NCBI RefSeq assembly: GCF_030408555.1
Contig: NZ_CP047048.1
Span: 1,116,001 to 1,180,000, forward strand
Reading direction: 5' to 3'
Length of the DNA stretch: 64,000 nucleotides
From: Corynebacterium aurimucosum
GTDB lineage: Bacteria > Actinomycetota > Actinomycetes > Mycobacteriales > Mycobacteriaceae
The position numbers were made by a program, and so were the translations under genes. Within the stretch, counting starts at the first letter, position 1. Every line of letters begins with the position of its first letter. Below the pieces are notes generated by a model. That model was not told the DNA's origin, made no database searches, and worked only from the letters and a program-made list of their open reading frames with translations. This document shows, piece after piece, positions 41,917-50,963 of this stretch.

Positions 41917-43239
41917 ATGACGACGAACCGTAGCAAGAAGCCCGAAGGCGAACCCGTAGGGATCGCGCTGCTTGGATTTGGCACTGTGGGCGCTGAGGTT
42001 TTCCGCCTCGTGCAGGAGAACGCTGACGCTTTTGCACACCGCATCGGCGGCCCCGTGGAGATCCGCGGCGTTGCCGTGCACAACAAGAACAAGCTGCGCC
42101 CGGGCGTTCCGGCGGAGCTGCTGACCGACGACGCCAAGGCACTTGTCCTGCGCGATGATATCGACCTTGTCGTCGAGGTCATCGGCGGCATTGATTTCCC
42201 GCGCGAGCTTGTCCTCGCCGCCCTCAACGCCGGTAAATCCGTGGTCACCGCCAACAAGGCTCTCGTGGCCGCGCACGCGGATGAGCTCGCTGAAGCTGCC
42301 GACCGCGCCGACGTTGACCTTTACTTCGAGGCCGCTGTAGCCGCCGCCATCCCGGTCGTCGGCATGCTGCGCCGCTCCCTGGCCGGTGACAAGATCCAGC
42401 GCATCTCCGGAATCGTCAACGGCACCACCAACTTCATCCTGGACGCCATGGAGTCCACCGGTGCCTCCTATGAGGATGCGCTGGCTGAGGCCACTCGCCT
42501 GGGCTACGCCGAGGCCGATCCCACCGCTGACGTGGAGGGCCACGACGCTGCCTCCAAGGCTGCCATCCTGGCATCCCTGGGCTTCTATACCCGCCTGACC
42601 TTCGACGATGTCTACTGCGAGGGTATTTCCAAGATCACCGCCGATGACATCAAGGCTGCCAACCAGGCCGGCTACTCCATCAAGTTGCTGGCCATCTGTG
42701 AGCGCCTCGTGGATGAGGAGACCGGTGCGGAATCCGTCAACGCCCGCGTGCACCCGACGTTGGTTCCGAAGGAGCACCCGTTGGCTTCGGTCAGCCAGTC
42801 CTATAACGCCATCTTCGTTGAGGCGGAGGCCGCTGGTTCCCTGATGTTCTACGGCAACGGTGCCGGCGGTAACCCGACGGCATCTGCTGTGCTGGGTGAT
42901 GTCATCGGTGCGGCACGCAACATCGTCCACGGCGGCCGTGCGCCGGGGGAGAACACCTATGCCAACCTACCTATTGCGGAGTTCGGAGAAGTGGAAACTC
43001 GTTATCACGTCGACATGGAAGTTGAAGACCGCACCGGCGTGCTCTCCGCTATCTCCGGTGTCTTTGCCCGCCACGGGGTCTCCCTGCGCACCGTGCGCCA
43101 GGAAGACGGCGATGCCACCGCTCGCCTCATCGTGGTCACCCACGCGGCTAAGGAAGCGGTGCTGGAGGATATCGTCGCCGCCCTCGGCGAGCTCGATGAG
43201 GTCAAGGCTGTTCACTCCGTCATCCGCCTGGGCGTCTAA
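41917..43239 (+). CDS. hom: Homoserine dehydrogenase
   Basis: Reduces aspartate semialdehyde to homoserine at the branch to threonine, methionine and isoleucine. It is 440 residues: NAD(P)-binding GFGTVGAEV, VTANKALVA, catalytic-domain GIVNGTTNFIL, and a C-terminal ACT domain (about 360-440, HVDMEVEDRTGVLSAISGVFARHGVSLRTVRQ) expected to give threonine feedback control. ATG 41917 has an AAGGGGA site; the much longer open frame to 41695 overlaps lysA and is not the gene start. Confidence 0.95.
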   Translation: MTTNRSKKPEGEPVGIALLGFGTVGAEVFRLVQENADAFAHRIGGPVEIRGVAVHNKNKLRPGVPAELLTDDAKALVLRDDIDLVVEVIGGIDFPRELVLAALNAGKSVVTANKALVAAHADELAEAADRADVDLYFEAAVAAAIPVVGMLRRSLAGDKIQRISGIVNGTTNFILDAMESTGASYEDALAEATRLGYAEADPTADVEGHDAASKAAILASLGFYTRLTFDDVYCEGISKITADDIKAANQAGYSIKLLAICERLVDEETGAESVNARVHPTLVPKEHPLASVSQSYNAIFVEAEAAGSLMFYGNGAGGNPTASAVLGDVIGAARNIVHGGRAPGENTYANLPIAEFGEVETRYHVDMEVEDRTGVLSAISGVFARHGVSLRTVRQEDGDATARLIVVTHAAKEAVLEDIVAALGELDEVKAVHSVIRLGV

Positions 43240-43257
43240 GGGGCTTAGGTAAAAACA

Positions 43258-44181
43258 ATGAGTATCGATATCGAAGTAGGCACCAAGGTCACCGTCCAGG
43301 TCCCGGCCTCCTCGGCCAACCTGGGCCCCGGCTACGACACCCTTGGCATCGCGCTGAGCCTCTACGACACCGTAGAGGTAGAAGTCACGCGCTCCGGCTT
43401 GGAGGTAGAGATCTTCGGCGAGGGCGCCGACGAGCTTCCTCGCGACGGTTCCCACTTGGTAGTCAAGGCCATCCGTTCTGCGCTGAAGGCTGCCGACGTG
43501 GAAGCTACCGGTCTGCGCGTGGTGTGCACGAATAACATCCCGCAGTCCCGTGGCTTGGGCTCCTCGGCTTCAGCCGCAGTGGCCGGCGTGGCCGCGGGCA
43601 ATGGTCTGGCTGGCTTCCCGCTCTCCGAGGAGCAGGTTGTTCAGCTGTCTTCAGCCTTCGAAGGCCACCCGGATAACGCCGCGGCCTCCGTGCTAGGAAA
43701 CGCCGTGGTCTCGTGGACCACCGTGCCTGTCGACGGCCGATCGCTCCCGGAGTACCGCGCCGCCACCTTAGACGTGCACCCGACTATCAAGGCCACGGCC
43801 TTGGTCCCGGACTTCCACGCGTCGACCCAGGCAGTGCGCCGCGTGCTGCCTTCCCACGTCACGCACGCCGATGCCGCCTTCAACGTCTCCCGCACTGCGG
43901 TGAACGTGGCGGCGTTGACCGCCTACCCGGACCTACTGTGGGAGGGCACCCGCGACCGCCTGCACCAGCCTTATCGCGCTGATGTCCTACCGGTGACCGC
44001 GGAGTGGGTCAACCGCCTGCGCAACCGCGGCTATCCCGCCTACCTGTCCGGTGCTGGCCCCACCATCATGGTCCTCCACACCGAGCCCATCGAGGAAGAG
44101 ATCCTCGAGGATGCCCGCGGACAGAACCTGCGCGTGCTGGAGCTGGAGGTCGCCGGGCCGGTTTCCGTCGAGTGCGGTTAG
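43258..44181 (+). CDS. thrB: Homoserine kinase
   Basis: Phosphorylates homoserine in threonine synthesis. A 307-residue GHMP kinase with the N-terminal [16 protein letters not shown], the ATP loop [17 protein letters not shown] and the C-terminal [12 protein letters not shown]. It follows hom after 18 nt as the hom-thrB operon. Its stop codon is one base from the stop codon of the converging regulator gene, with no terminator in between. Confidence 0.95.
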   Translation: MSIDIEVGTKVTVQVPASSANLGPGYDTLGIALSLYDTVEVEVTRSGLEVEIFGEGADELPRDGSHLVVKAIRSALKAADVEATGLRVVCTNNIPQSRGLGSSASAAVAGVAAGNGLAGFPLSEEQVVQLSSAFEGHPDNAAASVLGNAVVSWTTVPVDGRSLPEYRAATLDVHPTIKATALVPDFHASTQAVRRVLPSHVTHADAAFNVSRTAVNVAALTAYPDLLWEGTRDRLHQPYRADVLPVTAEWVNRLRNRGYPAYLSGAGPTIMVLHTEPIEEEILEDARGQNLRVLELEVAGPVSVECG

Positions 44182-44182
44182 G

Positions 44183-44884
44183 CTAGCTAGCCTCCTTTTC
44201 CACGTTGATTCGGCACACGCCGTTTCCGGACTTCGGGATCAGCTTCAGGCTTAACCTCCCACCGGAATCGGCAGCCGCCTGCTCCAAGTAGCCATCGTGG
44301 ATGGCGCAGACGAAGGGGGAGGGCTCCACACCGGCGCTGACAAATGGGCAGGCGTGTAGCTCCACATCGGCGCGGCCTTCCTCGTCGAAGTGATCGGACG
44401 AGGTTACCGGGTCAAAGCCCATATCGCGCATCATCAGATAAAGCGAGCCGAGTGCCTCAGCACCATGGCTGGTGGCCGCAGTTTTGGCCCATTCGCGGCC
44501 AAGCTCCCGCGCCTGCTCCGAGGAATAATCGTTGAGCTGGTCTTTTTCCGCCAGCGCTGTGATGAGCACGCTGATCAGCGTGACGTATTCCTCCGCCACT
44601 GAACGGTTGTCCGGCACCCGCACTTGGAAGATCAGTGAGGGGCGTCCGCGCCCCTTCGCCGGAGCAGTAACTACTCGCACCGCGCCAGCGCGAACGAGCT
44701 CATCTAGGTGGCCGCGCGCGGTGTTGACATGCATGCCCATCTTCTTCGCAATCTCTGCAGCCCGTGCTCCTTGCGGGAATTTCTGTAAGGCCGAGAGGAC
44801 GTCGCGCTGCTTGGGGGAGAGCTTCATCGTGTCAGGAAACAGCTCGCTGGAGGAGCGGGGGCTAGGCGTAGCAAATGCGGACAT
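44183..44884 (-). CDS. arnR: Fe-S-containing HTH regulator, ArnR-like
   Basis: A 233-residue regulator. The N-terminal winged helix (about 21-85: LSPKQRDVLSALQKFPQGARAAEIAKKMGMHVNTARGHLDELVRAGAV) is followed by a sensor region with three cysteines, Cys179, Cys193 and Cys224, spaced like the cluster ligands of SufR-type proteins. In C. glutamicum the gene just after thrB is arnR, an Fe-S repressor of the nar operon and hmp that reacts to NO. Position and Cys pattern support orthology here, although the nar operon is absent. AAGGAG precedes ATG 44884. Likely targets are the nir, mod and moa genes nearby. Confidence 0.7.
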   Translation of the reverse strand: MSAFATPSPRSSSELFPDTMKLSPKQRDVLSALQKFPQGARAAEIAKKMGMHVNTARGHLDELVRAGAVRVVTAPAKGRGRPSLIFQVRVPDNRSVAEEYVTLISVLITALAEKDQLNDYSSEQARELGREWAKTAATSHGAEALGSLYLMMRDMGFDPVTSSDHFDEEGRADVELHACPFVSAGVEPSPFVCAIHDGYLEQAAADSGGRLSLKLIPKSGNGVCRINVEKEAS

Positions 44885-45002
44885 GAACTGTGACTCCTTG
44901 AAAAACTCTAGAAGGATTCTACATCCGAGGTCCTGATTTTCTTCCACTGCGGTGCTCAGAGGCACCACGACCTGCGTGACGACGTGGGTAAAATCCCATG
45001 GA

Positions 45003-46742
45003 TTAAGTACGGGTGTAGACCGTGAGGGCGGTGGCGTCGAGGGCCACGGAGACCTCGTCGCTGGGAGCATTGTTGCCTGCTGGCTCGCCCACTGTGAGCC
45101 GTTGGCCGTCAATGTCAATAAGGGTGGTTTTGCCCAGATCGGCCACAATGGTCGCGCTCAGTGCGCCAGCGGGGTCGAAGCGCAGCGCAGACTGGGGAAA
45201 GGCCGCCCAGTGCTCGCCGTTGCGAGCTGGCTGAAATGCATCATTCTGGTGGTAGCCGCGAAGCACATTGACGCCCGCCAGCTCTGCCATAAAACGGGAC
45301 GGGGGCCGTTCCAGTAGGCGCTCCGCGGAGCCTTGAGAGATGATGTTGCCGGCTTCCATCACCAGGATGTCGTCCGCCAGCGTGTCGAGGTCCACGCGGC
45401 TGTGGGTGACGATGACCGTGGTACGGTCAGCGGCTGAAAGGCGCAATAAGTGGCGCCAACGCGCGGCGGATTCTACGTCCATGGCGGCAAAGGGCTCATC
45501 CGCAACCAATACCGCCGGGCGCGCCGCCAGCGCGCGGAGGAGGGCAACCTGTGCGGCTTGACCACCGGAAAGCTCGGATACATGGCCCAGCTCTTGCAGT
45601 CCGGCGGCGTTGATCAACTCTTTGGTCCTTTGCGGGTCTTTGGTCACCATCGTCAACGCTTGAGCCACGGTGGCAGTGGGCGGCAGCCCAGGGTTTTGAG
45701 AAAGCATGATCACGCGTTCGGCGTTGGTGTGTGCCCCTTGGAGTCGCCCGCTAATGAAACGCAGAAGCGTGGTCTTTCCGGCACCGTTGGGCCCGACCAC
45801 CGCGGTCATGCGCCCGCCCCGGAACGTGGTGGTGGCGTTGCCGATAGTTACGGAAAGATCGTGGGCTGAGTCCACAGGGGTGGTGGCAGTGCGAAGTGCC
45901 GCAGGATCCATCGGCTTGAGCATGCGCACCTTCGGCTCGCGGCGACGCCGCAGCAACAGGGGCAGTCCGGCGGCGGTGAGCGCAAGGATGGCTATTCCAA
46001 TAAGCACGGCGGAAAGGGCATAGGCATTGTCCGCGCTGACCTCGCGCTCTAGGTAGATTCCGCTCGGCATGGTTCGGGTCGAGCCGGGCAGGGAACCGGC
46101 GAAGGTGATAGTTGTTCCGAATTCACCCAGTGAGCGGGCGAAAGCCAGCGCACCACCGGTGAACACAGCGGGGCGGATGGCTGGGAGAATGATGCGCCGA
46201 AGGATGGTTCCCGCTCCTAAGCCGATGCCGCGCGCGCTGGCGATGACCTCAGGATCGAGTTGCCGCAGCGCGGAGTCCACCGCCACCACCGCGAAGGGAA
46301 GCGTGACGAAGACATGGGCTGCCACGACACCCGGGAAGGCGAAAGACACGTGCAATCCAGCCTGCTCCAGAACAGGACCAAGCAGTCCGCGGCGCCCCAG
46401 CAGGGCAGTAAGAGCCAAGCCGCCCACGACGGGAGGCATGGCCAAGGGGAGGTAGACCACCAGTCTCACCAGGTGGGAGGCGTGGCGTAGCTGCTGCAGC
46501 CACAGCGCCAAGCAGGTGCCCAGCAACGTGGACAACACTGTAGACCACGCCGCCGCGAACAGGCTGAGGCGGAGAAGATCCTGGGTCATCGGCGAGCTCA
46601 GCGTGTCCGAGAGTTGCCTCCAGGGCACCCGCACTCCCAAGGCGAGGACTGGGGCGAGAATGTAGATAGCTGCCAATGCGCCGGCGGCGATGACCGGCCA
46701 AGGGGCTCGTGGGCGCTGTTCGCGCAGAATCATGCGCGACAC
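45003..46742 (-). CDS. modBC: Fused molybdate ABC transporter permease/ATPase (ModBC)
   Basis: A 579-residue protein. Residues about 15-265 are a six-helix permease with the EAA loop (LGEFGTTITFAG, IASARGIGLGAGTILRRIILPAIRPA), like ModB. Residues about 290-480 are an ABC ATPase: Walker A VVGPNGAGKTTLL, signature LSGGQAAQVALLRALAARPAVLVADEPFAAMD and His switch VTHSR. The end (about 510-579) looks like a TOBE/Mop domain for oxyanion sensing. It starts at GTG 46742 directly after the modA stop codon. Fusion of ModB and ModC into one chain is seen in some actinobacteria. Confidence 0.85.
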   Translation of the reverse strand: MSRMILREQRPRAPWPVIAAGALAAIYILAPVLALGVRVPWRQLSDTLSSPMTQDLLRLSLFAAAWSTVLSTLLGTCLALWLQQLRHASHLVRLVVYLPLAMPPVVGGLALTALLGRRGLLGPVLEQAGLHVSFAFPGVVAAHVFVTLPFAVVAVDSALRQLDPEVIASARGIGLGAGTILRRIILPAIRPAVFTGGALAFARSLGEFGTTITFAGSLPGSTRTMPSGIYLEREVSADNAYALSAVLIGIAILALTAAGLPLLLRRRREPKVRMLKPMDPAALRTATTPVDSAHDLSVTIGNATTTFRGGRMTAVVGPNGAGKTTLLRFISGRLQGAHTNAERVIMLSQNPGLPPTATVAQALTMVTKDPQRTKELINAAGLQELGHVSELSGGQAAQVALLRALAARPAVLVADEPFAAMDVESAARWRHLLRLSAADRTTVIVTHSRVDLDTLADDILVMEAGNIISQGSAERLLERPPSRFMAELAGVNVLRGYHQNDAFQPARNGEHWAAFPQSALRFDPAGALSATIVADLGKTTLIDIDGQRLTVGEPAGNNAPSDEVSVALDATALTVYTRT

Positions 46743-47465
46743 CTAGTTCACCGGAGTGAAGCCGAAGTGTTCCCAAGTGCTGTCAAAATCCGACTCAAGA
46801 AGCGAGAGGACAGCGCGCGCTTCTTCATGCCGGGATGAAGAAGCCACCACAGCACCCATGATCTCATTGCGGAAGTCTTCCGCGTGGGCGAGCGGGATGG
46901 CCTCGACATCTTCGCTCGCGGCGGCGTCGGTGGAATAGACCCACCCGGCGTCCGCTTCACCGGAGGCAACCTTTCCCAGGACATCAGCGACTTGGCTCTC
47001 CAAAGATGATGCGTACAGATGCCAGCCATTGGCCTCTATAATGCGCGTGGAAATGGCTCCGCAAGGCACGCTCGGGTCACAGAGAACTAGGCGTGCCGAG
47101 GGCTCCAGGTCTGCTGCAGAGCGAAGACCTTGAGGATTACCTTTCGGCACGACCATAACCATGACGTTGCTGGCTAAGGCCACGGGCGTCTCCACGCTGC
47201 CCTGAGCGAGTGCATTCTCCATGGTCTCCCGAGAAGCAGTGAGGAGAAGGTCTGCGGGCGCTCCCTCATCGACTTGCTGCACCAAAGCAGAAGAGCCGCC
47301 GTTGTTGAAGGCCAGGGGAGTCCCGGAGGCGCTAGCAAGCTCGTCATTCAACACTCTTGTCGAGGATGCAGCAAACACCTGCAAGGGTTCTGTGGAATCA
47401 GAGGCGCAACCGGCAACAGTCAGCGCGGCGGCGATGACGGGGATTGCAATCTTTGCGAGGTGCAT
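46743..47465 (-). CDS. modA: Molybdate-binding lipoprotein (ModA)
   Basis: A 240-residue periplasmic-type binding protein anchored as a lipoprotein: signal peptide with lipobox VAGC, lipidated Cys about residue 20. FAASSTRVLNDELA, FNNGGSSALVQQVDEGAPADLLLTA and SGEADAGWVYSTDA are ModA blocks. It delivers molybdate to ModBC. Tungstate would also fit. Confidence 0.85.
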   Translation of the reverse strand: MHLAKIAIPVIAAALTVAGCASDSTEPLQVFAASSTRVLNDELASASGTPLAFNNGGSSALVQQVDEGAPADLLLTASRETMENALAQGSVETPVALASNVMVMVVPKGNPQGLRSAADLEPSARLVLCDPSVPCGAISTRIIEANGWHLYASSLESQVADVLGKVASGEADAGWVYSTDAAASEDVEAIPLAHAEDFRNEIMGAVVASSSRHEEARAVLSLLESDFDSTWEHFGFTPVN

Positions 47466-47487
47466 GGTCAGTCAGCTTACGGAAGCT

Positions 47488-47748
47488 TTAGGCGGTTCGC
47501 GTGAATTTGATGTGGACGTCTTGTGGTTCTTTCTTAAGATACTCGCGAGCGAAAACCTCCTCCCGCTGGTCCACCTCTTTGAGCAGCGGAAGTGGGTCGT
47601 GCGGGGCAATGAGGATCATGGCTTCGCCCACGTTGAGGGTGCCGAGTGCCCCATGGATGGCGCCGTGGCGCACTGCGTGAGGGATTTCGGAGGCGTTGAG
47701 GGTGGGGATGTCGTGGCCCTTGGAGGCGTCGATAAGCGGCAAGTTCAT
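47488..47748 (-). CDS. DUF2249 protein
   Basis: An 86-residue protein of the DUF2249 family (PHAVRHGAIHGALGTLNVGEAMILIAPHDPLPLLKEVDQREEVF ... VHIKFTR). The HDPLPLL block is the family mark. DUF2249 genes often occur near nitrite, nitric oxide and Fe-S repair genes, which fits this site; the biochemical role is not known. ATG 47748 is used, behind GGAAAAG. It is the first gene of the modA-modBC transcript, divergent from the nir pair. Confidence 0.75.
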   Translation of the reverse strand: MNLPLIDASKGHDIPTLNASEIPHAVRHGAIHGALGTLNVGEAMILIAPHDPLPLLKEVDQREEVFAREYLKKEPQDVHIKFTRTA

Positions 47749-47835
47749 TGATCTTTTCCGTTTCGATTTTCTAGGGAGAGCTGGCGTTGCTGCCCGTGCA
47801 ACCAATTTACTACGATTATATCCGTGCAAATAAAA
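47749..47835. promoter_or_regulatory. Divergent promoter region of nir and mod operons with a dyad
   Basis: GTTGC-N7-GCAAC (47786-47802) is a perfect inverted repeat. On the plus strand TTGCTG (47787-47792) and TACGAT (47811-47816) make a promoter with an 18-nt spacer, and GTG 47824 lies 7 nt after the -10 box. The dyad overlaps the -35 box, so a bound regulator, perhaps the ArnR-like protein, would block it. Confidence 0.45.
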
Positions 47836-49044
47836 ATGTCAGACGTGCCTCTACGTGACGTCTCCTTGGCAGCTCGCCGGCGCTGGCACACCATTGCCTT
47901 TAGCCTCGTGGCCTTGTGGATCGCGGTGGGCGTGGGAATCACCGTGGCGAGTTATCTGGGAGCACCCGTCGTGTGGTGGGATCTCATCCATCCGTTTACC
48001 CTCGGAGCGCTGACCACCGCGATCCTCGTATTCAGCACCCACTTCACGGAGGCGCTGACCCGCACCCCAGCCGTCGGGTTCCGCGGGGTGGGCACACGGG
48101 TGGGCCTAGTGCAGGTAGGTCTGGTCCTGTTGCTCGTCGACCGCGCAGGCTACGACTGGGGAATGCTCGCGGATATTGGCTCCTCACTCGTCATCGTCGC
48201 AGTCACGTGGCACCTGTGGGCGTTGTGGTCTAAGCTTCGAGGCTCTCTTTCTGGCTCTTTTGCAGTCACCGTGCCCTTTTATCTGGCCGCGGCGTGCTTC
48301 ATGGTGGTCTCTGTGCTGTTGGTTATCCTGGCTGCGCACGGGGTGGGTAATTACTCGCTGTTGGTGGCGGCGCATTCACGCGGCATGGTGTGGGGGTTTG
48401 CACTGCTGACCATCGTGGGCACCGTCGTCACGCTGCTTCCCACCTTGACCCGAACGCCAATTTCATCAGCCGCCCGGGCCCGGTGTGGTCGAGCATTGAC
48501 CGTGCATTGCGTGGGGCTGGGGGTGGCCATGCTTGCCGACGCCTCCGGGCTCACCCGCGCCGCCGGCATGGCGCAGCTACTCACCGTCCTTGCCGCTGTG
48601 TTCATCATTCAGCCAGTACTTGCCGGTGCGCTTGGTGGCGTGAAGACCACGGCAAGCGTGTCCGCGATGGCGGGACTGGTATGGATGCTGGCACTGTGTG
48701 CCGGTGACGCGGCGGCCACTCTCGCCGGGGCCTACCCGCGCGCGGTGACGTTACTCCTGATGCCCACATTCGTCGGCGCCGGCCTCCTGCAGCTCGTGAC
48801 CGGGGTACTCCACCACATGCTGCCCATCCTGGCCGGGGCTGCTCATCCCGCGCGAGGCCACCTTCCAGGGTTCGTGCGCGTAGCGCTCATCAACCTTGGC
48901 GGCGTGCTGAGCCTCACTGGCATTACTAGCGTGTCCTTCGCCGGGCTTATCATGATGGGGCTAGGCCTCATCGCCAATTGTGCGGCCCTAGTGTGGGCCG
49001 TCTCGTCATCTCAAGGAGAAGTTCATGTCAAGCGTGCCCGTTAA
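47824..49044 (+). CDS. Polytopic membrane protein paired with the copper oxidase
   Basis: A 406-residue membrane protein with about 11-12 helices. Histidines sit in or near helices at WWDLIHPFTLGALTTAILVFSTHFTEAL, VAAHSRGMVWGF and LVTGVLHHMLPIL, which may bind heme or copper. I recall that in some actinobacteria a similar membrane region is fused to the N-terminus of the copper nitrite reductase-like protein; here it is a separate gene whose end overlaps the next gene by 20 nt. GTG 47824 fits a leaderless start; ATG 47836 is the alternative. It may pass electrons to the oxidase or serve its copper loading. Confidence 0.6.
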   Translation: MQIKMSDVPLRDVSLAARRRWHTIAFSLVALWIAVGVGITVASYLGAPVVWWDLIHPFTLGALTTAILVFSTHFTEALTRTPAVGFRGVGTRVGLVQVGLVLLLVDRAGYDWGMLADIGSSLVIVAVTWHLWALWSKLRGSLSGSFAVTVPFYLAAACFMVVSVLLVILAAHGVGNYSLLVAAHSRGMVWGFALLTIVGTVVTLLPTLTRTPISSAARARCGRALTVHCVGLGVAMLADASGLTRAAGMAQLLTVLAAVFIIQPVLAGALGGVKTTASVSAMAGLVWMLALCAGDAAATLAGAYPRAVTLLLMPTFVGAGLLQLVTGVLHHMLPILAGAAHPARGHLPGFVRVALINLGGVLSLTGITSVSFAGLIMMGLGLIANCAALVWAVSSSQGEVHVKRAR

Positions 49045-50404
49045 AAAGGAGCAATCTGAGAAGCAGTGGGCATCCTGGCTCATCATCATTGTTGCCTTGG
49101 TGGCGGTCATTGCACTGGCAGTGACCAATTCGCGGATGGGGAAACAAGATCCGGCGCTGGTAGCTTCCGCCGATGCCGTCACTGTGGATGTCTCTGTCGA
49201 CGGCATGGCCTTTGTTCCGTCCTCTATTAACGTGGCTGCGGGCAGCCACCTGGTGGTGAATTTTCATAACACGGGCGACCAGGTCCATGACTTGAAGATC
49301 GGACGTGAGGAAACCGGAAGGGTAGAACCAGGTGAGACCGTGCAGCTGGATGCTGGGATCATCGATGAATCCGTGGAAGGCTATTGCACGATCGCCGGGC
49401 ACAAAATGCAGGGGATGACGTTTATGGTCAACGTCGACGAGCCAGCATCTGGGGACCATGAGCATGCGGGGGCGTCGCCAAGCACGGGCTCTGCTGGTGC
49501 CCCGGCGACGGTGCCCTCAGCAGCCGAGCGCATGGCGGCACGCGAGGGCTTCGACGCCGTCGATGCCTCCCTTGCTCCCGCGGAAGGCGACCTTCACGAG
49601 GAGACCTGGGTGATGACAGAAGAGGAGGCTGAGGTCGCCCCAGGAGTGCGCCAAACCCGGTGGCTCTTCAACGGGCAGGCACCCGGACCAACCCTGCGCG
49701 GCAAGGTCGGGGACCGATTTCGTATCACCATCAAGAACGAGGGCTCGATGGGGCACTCGGTGGATTTTCACGCTGGTGAAGTCAACCCAGATAAGAACAT
49801 GAAGACGATTCAGCCGGGCGAGTCGCTGACATACGAATTTGTCGCGCACCGGGCAGGCATCTGGATGTATCACTGCTCAACGATGCCGATGAGTCTACAC
49901 ATTGCCAACGGCATGGCAGGAGCAGTCATTATCGATCCGCGTGGTGAGGATGCACTGGGGGACGTTGACGCGGAGTACGTCATGACGGCAAGCGAGGTTT
50001 TCCTCGCCACCGCGGGCAGGGAAGCTGAAGGTGCGGATGCGCAGCGAGTCAGCAATGGCGACTATGACCTCGCCGCCTTCAACTACTATCCCAATCAATA
50101 CGACGAGGGCTTAGCACCGCTGCGCGCCAAGGTGGGCGATACCGTGCGTATCTGGCTGGTTAACCTCGGCCCGGATTTGCCTCTGAGCTTCCACGTTGTG
50201 GGCGAGCAATTCGACACCGTGTACAAGGAAGGCGCCTACCTGATTAAGGACGCGAAGGATTCCGGATCCCAGGCGCTGGACCTCTTGCCCGCCCAGGGCG
50301 GATTCGTGGAGATGACCTTCAACGAGCCGGGGACCTACTCCTTTGTGAACCACCTCATGACGAACGCAGAGAAGGGCCAGCACGGTCAGATCATCGTTGA
50401 ATAG
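49025..50404 (+). CDS. Membrane-tethered three-domain copper oxidase, NirK superfamily
   Basis: A 459-residue protein with an N-terminal anchor (about 16-34) facing outward. Domain 1 (about 52-137) is an extra cupredoxin with a full type 1 set: His88, Cys121, His126, Met131. Domains 2-3 (about 185-459) match copper nitrite reductase: type 1 His244, Cys284, His292, Met297; type 2 His249, His283 and His443; active-site Asp247. His390 aligns with the first His of the CuNIR HLIGGH block, but the catalytic His255 position is Glu394 (FHVVGEQFDTVY). Commonly annotated as nitrite reductase; another multicopper oxidase activity is possible. AAGGAG precedes ATG 49025. Its stop overlaps the converging mobA. 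Confidence 0.8.
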   Translation: MSSVPVKKEQSEKQWASWLIIIVALVAVIALAVTNSRMGKQDPALVASADAVTVDVSVDGMAFVPSSINVAAGSHLVVNFHNTGDQVHDLKIGREETGRVEPGETVQLDAGIIDESVEGYCTIAGHKMQGMTFMVNVDEPASGDHEHAGASPSTGSAGAPATVPSAAERMAAREGFDAVDASLAPAEGDLHEETWVMTEEEAEVAPGVRQTRWLFNGQAPGPTLRGKVGDRFRITIKNEGSMGHSVDFHAGEVNPDKNMKTIQPGESLTYEFVAHRAGIWMYHCSTMPMSLHIANGMAGAVIIDPRGEDALGDVDAEYVMTASEVFLATAGREAEGADAQRVSNGDYDLAAFNYYPNQYDEGLAPLRAKVGDTVRIWLVNLGPDLPLSFHVVGEQFDTVYKEGAYLIKDAKDSGSQALDLLPAQGGFVEMTFNEPGTYSFVNHLMTNAEKGQHGQIIVE

Positions 50405-50957
50405 CTCGCCGCTCGCGCCGTTCGCGAAGCTCGTCCAGGGTATCTATATCGTGCACTGCGGCGGTGCCTTCGATCTCGGTGATGTTCTTCGCGAGTCCGA
50501 GTAAGCGCATGACTGACTTATTGCGGGGATTGCCGAGCTCATTCAGAGCGCGGGCGAGGGACTCGGTGCGCCACAGTGCACACAGCGGCTGCGACAGCCC
50601 ATCAAGTGTGGCTACCGCGACATCAGCGCCGGAGCTTGCCAAAGCCACCTCGAGTGCGGGGAGCATCTGTGGGGAATCCGGGGCATCGACGGCAAAGATG
50701 GCGGTGGTGGACTCTGAGGAGCCGACCAACGCGGCATGGCCCGCGGCGATTCCCGCGGCAGGCCCGCCAAAGAGGGGCTTTTCACATACTTGAGGCATGC
50801 CTAAGTGGTAGGGCGAGACAACCGCCACCGGCGCGTCATAGGGCAACTGGCGCAGGAGGCGGTCGATAAGGCGCTCACCGGCGAGAGTGATACTTGCCTT
50901 GTCCACACCACCCATGCGTGTGCCGCGTCCGCCCGCCAAAACAATGACACCTGGCAT
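50391..50957 (-). CDS. mobA: Molybdenum cofactor guanylyltransferase (MobA)
   Basis: Attaches GMP to molybdopterin to make the guanine dinucleotide cofactor used by DMSO-reductase-family enzymes such as nitrate reductase. It is 188 residues with the nucleotide-binding start VIVLAGGRGTRMGGVDKA and CEKPLFGGPAAGIAAG. GAAGGA precedes the ATG; it follows moaC by 6 nt. It overlaps the copper oxidase gene tail to tail by 14 nt. Confidence 0.85.
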   Translation of the reverse strand: MPGVIVLAGGRGTRMGGVDKASITLAGERLIDRLLRQLPYDAPVAVVSPYHLGMPQVCEKPLFGGPAAGIAAGHAALVGSSESTTAIFAVDAPDSPQMLPALEVALASSGADVAVATLDGLSQPLCALWRTESLARALNELGNPRNKSVMRLLGLAKNITEIEGTAAVHDIDTLDELRERRERRAIQR

Positions 50958-50963
50958 TGTTCT

